Source: Bacillota bacterium (GTDB taxonomy: Bacteria; Bacillota; Clostridia; Saccharofermentanales; DTU023). From it: a stretch of DNA of 42,254 bases. Both the position numbers and the translations under genes were made by a program. The notes beneath the pieces are model-generated. The model worked only from the letters and a program-made list of their open reading frames with translations, searched no databases and was not told the DNA's origin. The stretch lies in NCBI GenBank assembly GCA_023426575.1, contig JAFAAL010000025.1, positions 1 through 42,254 of the forward strand, given 5' to 3'. This document shows positions 16,484 to 22,691 of the stretch, piece by piece; positions within the stretch are counted from its first letter, which is position 1, and each line of letters begins with the position of its first letter.

Positions 16484-17155
16484 ATGATGCATCCAGAGAT
16501 CATCAGCAATGCCGCAGATATTGAGCGGCGCAGCATGGAGATCATCGCCGCGGAACTGGCGGCGCGAGACTTTCAGCCAGAGCCTGAGAGCGAGGCCATT
16601 TTAAAGCGCGTCATCCACACGACGGCCGACTTTGACTACATTGAGAATCTGAGCTTGAGCCCTGGGGCGGTGCCGAGGGCTCTCAGCGCCCTCAAGTCGG
16701 GGACCCCGATTGTCACCGACACGAATATGGCCAAGTCGGGCATCAATCAGCGTGCGCTGAAGACTCTTGGCCTCGAGCTCCACTGCGATATGGCAAGTCC
16801 CGAGGTCGTGGCTGCAGCTAAACAATCGGGTCAGACCCGCGCCATCGAGGCACAAAAACTCGCTGCCGAGCGCTATCCCGGGGCCATTCTCGTCGTCGGC
16901 AATGCACCGACCGCTCTCCTCGAGATCTGCCAGCTGATCGAGCAGGGACTGAGACCCGCCCTCGTCGTCGGCGTGCCTGTCGGCTTCGTTAATGTCGTGG
17001 AGAGCAAGGAGGAGATCATCTCGACTTGCACGCGATATGGCCTGCCCTATATCGTGGCGCGAGGACGCAAGGGCGGCAGTAATGTCGCCGCTGCCATCAT
17101 CAATGCGCTCCTCTACATGGCTCTCAATCAAGTGGAGCCAGGGGATCGCTTATAA
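16484..17155 (+). CDS. cbiC: Cobalt-precorrin-8 methylmutase CbiC
   Basis: A 223-residue methylmutase moving the C11 methyl to C12 to give cobyrinate. The catalytic His is H45 in RVIHTTADFDY; TDTNMAKSGIN, VVGNAPTALLEI and VGVPVGFVNVVESKE are the other conserved blocks. GGGGAGGA precedes an ATG-ATG start (the second ATG is equally possible). It is the last gene of the operon: its last 32 bases overlap the 3' end of trpB on the opposite strand, and no terminator is visible between them. cbiA, the next enzyme, is not here. Confidence 0.95.
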   Translation: MMHPEIISNAADIERRSMEIIAAELAARDFQPEPESEAILKRVIHTTADFDYIENLSLSPGAVPRALSALKSGTPIVTDTNMAKSGINQRALKTLGLELHCDMASPEVVAAAKQSGQTRAIEAQKLAAERYPGAILVVGNAPTALLEICQLIEQGLRPALVVGVPVGFVNVVESKEEIISTCTRYGLPYIVARGRKGGSNVAAAIINALLYMALNQVEPGDRL

Positions 17156-18368
17156 AACTGAGTCGTGAGCCATAGTGCTCGAGCAGATAGTCGATATCCT
17201 TATCGCCACGCCCACTGAGGTTGACGAGGATAAAACGCGGCTGCTCATCGGTGCGAGCGAGACGCAGGGCCAAAGCGACGGCGTGAGCGCTTTCTATCGC
17301 CGGGATGATGCCCTCGAGACGCGAGAGTGCAAAGAAGGCGTCGACCGCCTCCTCATCACTGACAGCGAGATACTGCGCCCGTCCGATCTCTTTGAGATAG
17401 GCGTGCTCAGGACCGACGGAGGGGTAGTCGAGGCCACTGGCAATCGAATAGACGGGGGCAGCTTCGCCCTCGGCATCCTTGAGCATAAGGGAGTGGAAGC
17501 CGTGTATTGTCCCTGGAGAGCCATAAGTCAGTGAGGCGGCATGATCCCCGAGTCCGACACCTCGGCCCAGGGGTTCAGCGCCGTAGAGTTCCACGGGCTC
17601 ATCCAAGAAGGCTGAAAAGATGCCCATGGCATTTGAGCCGCCGCCGACAGCGGCCACCACGCGGTCGGGCAAGAAGCCCGTCATCTCCAGAAATTGTTCA
17701 CGGGCCTCGATGCCGACGATGGCCTGAAAATCACGCACCATCATAGGGAAGGGGTGTGGGCCGACGACCGAACCGATGCAGTAGATTGCCTGATCTCGCT
17801 GTCTCAAATAGGAGTCAAAGGCTGAATCAACAGCCTCTTTGAGCGTCTGGAGTCCCGCCCTGACGGGAATGACCTCTGCCCCGAGAACTCGCATCCGCGC
17901 CACATTGGCGCTCTGCTTTGCGAGATCGACCGCCCCCATGTGGATCTCACATTCCAATCCAAAATAGGCAGCGGCCGTAGCGAGGGCGACACCGTGTTGG
18001 CCTGCCCCCGTCTCGGCGATCAATTTTTTCTTGCCCATGAATTGGGCGAGCAGCCCCTCACCCATACAGTGGTTGAGCTTGTGGGCCCCCGTATGGTTGA
18101 GATCCTCCCGCTTCAAATAGATCTGTGTCCCCCCGAGGTCACGGGAGAGGCGCTCGCAGTGATAGACGGGCGTCGGCCGTCCCTGGAACTCACGGCGGAT
18201 CCGCCTGAGCTCGGAGATAAAGCGGGCCGAGTGGGCAATCGTCAGATAGGCCTCGGCGATCTCCTGAAAGGCGGCCTCTAACTCGGCGGGCAGAAAGGCC
18301 CCTCCATAGGAGGCAAAGAAACCTCTCTGGTCGGGAAGATCCTTGAGATGTCGTCTAAAGTCTGGCAT
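17124..18368 (-). CDS. trpB: Tryptophan synthase beta chain, standalone
   Basis: A 414-residue PLP enzyme joining indole and serine to tryptophan. The PLP lysine is K97 in HTGAHKLNHCMG, the catalytic Glu is E119 in AETGAGQHG, the phosphate-binding loop is GGGSNAMG, and GRGDKD is at 386-391. Two small departures: KLNH replaces the usual KINN after the PLP lysine, and the tail is about ten residues longer than usual, running into the 3' end of cbiC. AGGAGG precedes the ATG. No trpA or other trp gene is in the window, so it may serve indole salvage or serine deamination, or work with a distant TrpA. It lies 46 bases downstream of the surface-protein gene on the same strand. Confidence 0.9.
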   Translation of the reverse strand: MPDFRRHLKDLPDQRGFFASYGGAFLPAELEAAFQEIAEAYLTIAHSARFISELRRIRREFQGRPTPVYHCERLSRDLGGTQIYLKREDLNHTGAHKLNHCMGEGLLAQFMGKKKLIAETGAGQHGVALATAAAYFGLECEIHMGAVDLAKQSANVARMRVLGAEVIPVRAGLQTLKEAVDSAFDSYLRQRDQAIYCIGSVVGPHPFPMMVRDFQAIVGIEAREQFLEMTGFLPDRVVAAVGGGSNAMGIFSAFLDEPVELYGAEPLGRGVGLGDHAASLTYGSPGTIHGFHSLMLKDAEGEAAPVYSIASGLDYPSVGPEHAYLKEIGRAQYLAVSDEEAVDAFFALSRLEGIIPAIESAHAVALALRLARTDEQPRFILVNLSGRGDKDIDYLLEHYGSRLSFISDPLAPLD

Positions 18369-18400
18369 GGGGCCTCCTCATGACGTCGCTTCGTCCAAGT

Positions 18401-18424
18401 TTAATGCTTAGATCTTAATGCTTA
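18401..18424. repeat. 10-bp direct repeat spanning the surface-protein stop
   Basis: TTAATGCTTA occurs at 18401-18410 and 18415-18424; on the minus strand the second copy is the last two codons and stop of the surface-protein gene (AAG CAT TAA), repeated after GATC. It looks like a local duplication and supplies an extra TAA, though not clearly in frame with any use. Confidence 0.5.
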
Positions 18425-21400
18425 CGTCCTCTGAATAGCAAGAGAGTAGCCGCCAGGCCCAGGAAGAGGAGAGAGGTCGAAAGGGCCACGCGTTTTTCAC
18501 CCGTAACGGGAACAGCGGGACGGAGGATCCCCCCTGTGGGAGCTTGAGAGGGCGAGCTGCTGAGAGGAGAATTCTCTACTGGACGATAGACATCTTCTGT
18601 CTGGGGATACTGAGCCACCGGAGGGAAGGGAGGATTCAGGTTCTCAGGGGTCGTTGTGGGCTCAGGTACTGGCACGGGCAATTCTTCCCATATAGCGTAG
18701 AGTCGATTGGAGGAGTCCTCATTGACTCTGTCGATGAGGAAAGTCTCGCCCACTAAATAAGTCTCACCTTGGCCGTCTGCCTGCGTATTCCAACTGAGGA
18801 ATTTGTAGCCTGGACGTGGGAAGGGATTCTCAATGACCGCGAGGATGCTGTTGTTATCGGCTGCCAGGACCATCTCTCTCTCAGAACCATCATTAGCCAG
18901 GTATTGTAGACTCGTGGGCATATTGGCAGGACCCCATTGGGCCACGAGAGTGATGTTTTGGAGCATGGGGATGATATGCGAGGTGTAATAGATCTTGTTT
19001 ACGTCGAGCTCATCCTCCTCTTCATTATTCTCCTTAACAATCTTCCAGCCGAGGAAAGTCGGCTTCCCTTCGGGACCCTTGATGTTTCTCAAAATAGGAA
19101 TTGTAAAGGCAGATCCATAGGCATAGATATTGACAGTAATCTTTTCAATATCCACTTGATTGGCCGTCCCACCATTCATATCGACATGGACTCGGACATT
19201 GGAAACCGTCCACAAAGGATAGAGCTCGTAGTCACGGTCGATGATGGCCTTGTAATCAAAGGGCATGAGCTGATCATCTTTCCCATAGTAGTACCAGCCG
19301 AGGAATTCCGCGCCTTCTGCATCTGGTCTATCGGCATATTTTTCGCCAGTATTTGATTTGAGCTCCTCAGCAAGATTCTCATCCATAGTCGCCCTATGAT
19401 TCACTGTAATGATCTGGCTCTTCGCACTTAGCTGATTGGTCCTATAGACGGTAATCTTGTGTGTCGGGGGTTCCCAGACGCCGTAGAGAACGAGGGCATT
19501 GAGTCCCATCTTATAATTTTTGATGTCCTCAAAGGACTTATAGACGACCTGACCGTCAGCCTCTGTGGCCCAGCCCTTGAAGATAAAATTGTCGCTTTCT
19601 CTCTGACTTATGTTCTCTTTAAAATTTTCAAAGTAGCTCTCTGCCAGTTCATACTGATTATCGTTCGGATTGTTCCCTTTGTTGCGCTCGTCATCAATGG
19701 GCAGATCATAGAAAAATCTGGCCAATTCTTGAATTGGTGGATAGGCATCATTTCGAGCATAGACAACGATGGGGAAATCAAGGCGAATATAATAGAAAGT
19801 ATGTTTGTACCGATTTGGCCCATCACTTGTAAATTTTTCCTTTTTTGGTGTATCTCTACGCTTGAAACCATCGATTGTAATGTAGTCGCTCTCGGTTACT
19901 CTCGCTCTCGTGCTAGAATAATTAAATGAAAAAGGTTTCAAAATATCAGTATCCTCGTCACCATCTTCCCTGTAATAGAAGGTATAGGTATATTGGCCTG
20001 TCGCATTTATCTTGCTCTGGTACAGAGTCATATCGTTTCGTTCCATTTTCGGTGGACTGGAATACACGTCTCTGTAAGAATTAATATTTTTTGTCCAAAA
20101 TGGCTTGCGCGAAATCTCAGAAGCCTTAGAAAAGGCCTCATTGGTCGCCTGATTCCACTTGAGTGGGGTTGAGAAATAATCCGTTTTGCCGTCACTTGAT
20201 TTAAAAGTGATCGTGTACCTTTTGCGCTGCAGATAGATTCTGACGATACTCGTCTGATCGCCACGGACTAAGTCATTGCCATTGCCATCTTTGTCAGTGG
20301 AGAAGAATGAGATGTGATCATATATGTACTCGTCTTTAAGAGAACTATACTCACTATTATCAAAGTCATTTGAAATGGCAGCCCGGAGCATATCTTCTTC
20401 CAAGATCGAGCCTGTACCAGCATCTCGGTCCAGGGCAAAGAGTCGCTCATATTCATCGCTGTCTGCGAGTTCGCCGTAGTAGACCACGCGGTACTTACTG
20501 GAACCATTCTTCCAGACAGCGTGGAGAGTGAGATCTTCTTTTGGGGATTGGTTCAGATTATATGGGACTCCGTTCTCTTCCAAGGACCAATGAGAAAAGT
20601 CAAAGCCCATCCGCTTCATCTGATCATCCTTAGGAGCCTTATCTGAAATGAGCTCGTCTGAGCCGACCCGCACTTGGTCAACCACGGTGCCACCGTGGCT
20701 CTGGAAGGTTACGAGGTAGCCAGGCTTCATGACAGCAAGGAGAAAGGTATTCTCTGTAATAGCTTGATTGAAGTCAAAGGGATTCTTCGCGTCATCTTCA
20801 GATGGCTTTTCAAATTTATCTGTTTTCGTCCAATGCGAGAAAATAGAGCCAGCCTCGCTAATCATTGGAACACCCGTGGCATCGACTTGCTTGCCCGATT
20901 CAATGGGCTTGACGCGTAAAATTTTATTTTGACCGTCAAGAAACTGCCAGAAAGTGACTTGGACGGCATCTATAAATTTGGCCTCAACTATGACCTCGGA
21001 CTCAAAATGACCCACCTGATAGGGGAAGACAATTTTTTCATCGCCGATATACCAGCCTTCAAAGAGCTTATTAGCCATCAAGGGAGGTTTGGGTTCTAGC
21101 AGATACTCCCCCTCTTTGAGCACTTGTGGATTATTCCATTCATTATTGGCGTCTTGGTATATTTCGCCATCGACATAGAAGGTAAAAGTCGTCGTCTCTG
21201 CTGGGGAACGGATTATATTGAAGGGCTGTGGTCTCAGATCAGACATCGAGCTCTCTGCTGACTCCGCGGCAGTTGGAGCGGAAGTCTCAGAAGCTGTTTC
21301 CGTGGGAGCTTCCGAATCAGTCTCCTCAGTAGCTTCACTATAAGACTCCGCCACAGTCGCCTCAGCAGTTTCACTAGCTGAGTCTGCAAGAGTTTCACCA

Positions 21401-21498
21401 GCAGTTTCTGCTGTCGTCTCCTCAGCGCTCAAGACGGGCGTGAAGAGAGGGAGAAAGAAGAGAACGAGCAAGAAAAGGGGGACAAGACGCTTACTCAT
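18415..21498 (-). CDS. Sortase-anchored surface protein with InlB B-type repeats
   Basis: A 1,027-residue secreted wall protein. Signal peptide about 1-24 (hydrophobic, ending VLSA); residues about 25-85 are a low-complexity Glu/Thr/Ser/Ala segment. From about 100 to 950 there are six or so modules of the Listeria-Bacteroides (InlB B, Flg_new) type, recognisable by endings such as LFEGWY, FSHWSLEENG...LTLHAVWK, FKGWATEADG...LYGVWE, FLGWYYYG...LYPLWT, FLGWKIV...LVAQWG and FLSWNTQADG...LYAIWEE. A Pro-rich stretch follows, then a sorting signal: VPVTGEK, a hydrophobic helix and RGRKH. VPVTG departs from LPxTG at its first residue. GGAGGT precedes the start. The central part is visibly more A+T-rich than the flanking genes. 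Probable adhesin or cell-surface binder; ligand unknown. Confidence 0.87.
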   Translation of the reverse strand: MSKRLVPLFLLVLFFLPLFTPVLSAEETTAETAGETLADSASETAEATVAESYSEATEETDSEAPTETASETSAPTAAESAESSMSDLRPQPFNIIRSPAETTTFTFYVDGEIYQDANNEWNNPQVLKEGEYLLEPKPPLMANKLFEGWYIGDEKIVFPYQVGHFESEVIVEAKFIDAVQVTFWQFLDGQNKILRVKPIESGKQVDATGVPMISEAGSIFSHWTKTDKFEKPSEDDAKNPFDFNQAITENTFLLAVMKPGYLVTFQSHGGTVVDQVRVGSDELISDKAPKDDQMKRMGFDFSHWSLEENGVPYNLNQSPKEDLTLHAVWKNGSSKYRVVYYGELADSDEYERLFALDRDAGTGSILEEDMLRAAISNDFDNSEYSSLKDEYIYDHISFFSTDKDGNGNDLVRGDQTSIVRIYLQRKRYTITFKSSDGKTDYFSTPLKWNQATNEAFSKASEISRKPFWTKNINSYRDVYSSPPKMERNDMTLYQSKINATGQYTYTFYYREDGDEDTDILKPFSFNYSSTRARVTESDYITIDGFKRRDTPKKEKFTSDGPNRYKHTFYYIRLDFPIVVYARNDAYPPIQELARFFYDLPIDDERNKGNNPNDNQYELAESYFENFKENISQRESDNFIFKGWATEADGQVVYKSFEDIKNYKMGLNALVLYGVWEPPTHKITVYRTNQLSAKSQIITVNHRATMDENLAEELKSNTGEKYADRPDAEGAEFLGWYYYGKDDQLMPFDYKAIIDRDYELYPLWTVSNVRVHVDMNGGTANQVDIEKITVNIYAYGSAFTIPILRNIKGPEGKPTFLGWKIVKENNEEEDELDVNKIYYTSHIIPMLQNITLVAQWGPANMPTSLQYLANDGSEREMVLAADNNSILAVIENPFPRPGYKFLSWNTQADGQGETYLVGETFLIDRVNEDSSNRLYAIWEELPVPVPEPTTTPENLNPPFPPVAQYPQTEDVYRPVENSPLSSSPSQAPTGGILRPAVPVTGEKRVALSTSLLFLGLAATLLLFRGRKH

Positions 21499-21558
21499 CA
21501 GGTGCGACCTCCAAATTTTAATAAAAATTTAAAATCAATCTTAAATTCATTCCTTCCT

Positions 21559-21587
21559 ATTATACTTTGAGGTCCTCAGGAAAGCAA
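21559..21587 (-). promoter_or_regulatory. Promoter of the surface-protein gene
   Basis: On the minus strand TTGCTT (21582-21587), a 17-bp spacer and a perfect TATAAT (21559-21564) lie about 60 bases upstream of the ATG at 21498, in an A+T-rich leader. Confidence 0.6.
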
Positions 21588-21588
21588 G

Positions 21589-21723
21589 ATGACCGTTCTG
21601 AACAATAACACAAGAATGGAACAATTTCTTTTTGATGGTCAGACGAGTCATCCGATTTATACAAAAGATTTGAATTTAAGCTATCGGGTCGGAGGATTCA
21701 TCCTGTCCAATTCTTATATTTAG
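21589..21723 (+). CDS. Possible 44-residue ORF in the pdxS/surface-protein gap
   Basis: An ATG at 21589 preceded by AGGAAAG opens a 44-codon frame ending TAG at 21721-21723. The product has no signal peptide, no membrane helix and no motif I recognise. It lies opposite in strand to both neighbours, and its start overlaps the -35 region of the minus-strand promoter. It fills most of the otherwise empty 236-bp gap, but may be a chance frame. Confidence 0.2.
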   Translation: MTVLNNNTRMEQFLFDGQTSHPIYTKDLNLSYRVGGFILSNSYI

Positions 21724-21734
21724 AACAAAAGCCT

Positions 21735-22601
21735 CTAGATGCCCCTCTGGCTCATAATGACGGCAATCTCATCCTCATTGATGCCGACCATGGCCTCGCC
21801 GAGATCCTCGGAGACTTCGGCCAATTTTTGGGCGTCGTCATAGTGCTTGACGGCCTGGACGATGGCGGCGGCACGGCGAGCAGGATCCCCCGACTTGAAG
21901 ATGCCGGAACCGACGAAGACACCCTCGGCTCCGAGCTGCATCATCAGCGCGGCATCGGCAGGGGTAGCGACGCCGCCTGCCGAAAAGTTAACCACGGGCA
22001 GCTTGCCATTTTCGTGGACATAGACGACGAGGTCATAGGGAACCTGGAGATCTCTGGCCATGACATAGAGCTCATCCTTGCGCAGGGCCTGGACCTGCTT
22101 GATCTCGCCATTGATCTGGCGCAGGTGCGTGACCGCCTGCACGACGTCGCCCGTGCCAGGCTCGCCCTTGGTCCGAATCATTGCAGCACCCTCAGCGATG
22201 CGGCGCAGGGCCTCACCGAGATTACGCGCCCCACAGACGAAGGGAACCTTAAAATCTTGCTTATTGACATGGAAGACCTCGTCAGCAGGGCTCAAAACTT
22301 CACTCTCGTCGACGAAGTCAATGCCGATCGCCTCGAGAATCTGAGCCTCGACGAAGTGGCCGATACGCACCTTGGCCATGACGGGAATCTTGACGGCAGC
22401 CATGATCTCCTTGATCATCTTGGGATCGCTCATGCGCGAGACGCCACCCGCGGCGCGGATATCAGCGGGGACACGCTCGAGCGCCATGACGGCACAGGCG
22501 CCAGCCTTTTCGGCAATCTGAGCCTGCTCGACGTTGACAACGTCCATGATGACGCCGCCCTTTAATTGTTCTGCTAATTTCTTGTCAAATTTCTTTGCCA
22601 T
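21735..22601 (-). CDS. pdxS: Pyridoxal 5'-phosphate synthase subunit PdxS
   Basis: A 288-residue (beta/alpha)8 enzyme making PLP from ribose 5-phosphate, glyceraldehyde 3-phosphate and ammonia. Catalytic residues are in register with Bacillus PdxS: D20 in GGVIMDV, K77 in VMAKVRIGH, and K145 in IRTKGEPGTG. FSAGGVATPADAALMMQLGAEGVFVGSGIF is the phosphate-binding C-terminal block. AGGAGG precedes the ATG. The glutaminase partner PdxT is usually adjacent but is absent here: the next gene downstream is the surface protein. It is divergent from the PdxR-type regulator gene, which probably controls it. Confidence 0.96.
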   Translation of the reverse strand: MAKKFDKKLAEQLKGGVIMDVVNVEQAQIAEKAGACAVMALERVPADIRAAGGVSRMSDPKMIKEIMAAVKIPVMAKVRIGHFVEAQILEAIGIDFVDESEVLSPADEVFHVNKQDFKVPFVCGARNLGEALRRIAEGAAMIRTKGEPGTGDVVQAVTHLRQINGEIKQVQALRKDELYVMARDLQVPYDLVVYVHENGKLPVVNFSAGGVATPADAALMMQLGAEGVFVGSGIFKSGDPARRAAAIVQAVKHYDDAQKLAEVSEDLGEAMVGINEDEIAVIMSQRGI

Positions 22602-22627
22602 CTTGGGCCTCCTAGAAAAACATTGAC

Positions 22628-22658
22628 TTTAGTCTAGACAAAATCTGATCCTTAGGAT
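22628..22658. promoter_or_regulatory. Two palindromes in the pdxS/pdxR divergent promoter
   Basis: GTCTAGAC (22632-22639) is a perfect 8-bp palindrome within the imperfect TTTAGTCTAGACAAA (22628-22642); ATCCTTAGGAT (22648-22658) has perfect 5-bp arms about a central T. Their centres are about 17 bp apart. They overlap the plus-strand promoter and lie upstream of pdxS, so they are good candidates for the operator of the MocR-type regulator. Confidence 0.5.
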
Positions 22659-22663
22659 AGAAT
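22635..22663 (+). promoter_or_regulatory. Promoter of the pdxR-cca fusion gene
   Basis: TAGACA (22635-22640), 17-bp spacer, TAGAAT (22658-22663), then AGGAGG (22680-22685) before the ATG at 22692. The -35 lies inside the first palindrome and the -10 abuts the second, which suggests autoregulation. Confidence 0.5.
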
Positions 22664-22691
22664 CAAAATCAAGAAAAAGAGGAGGACCAAA

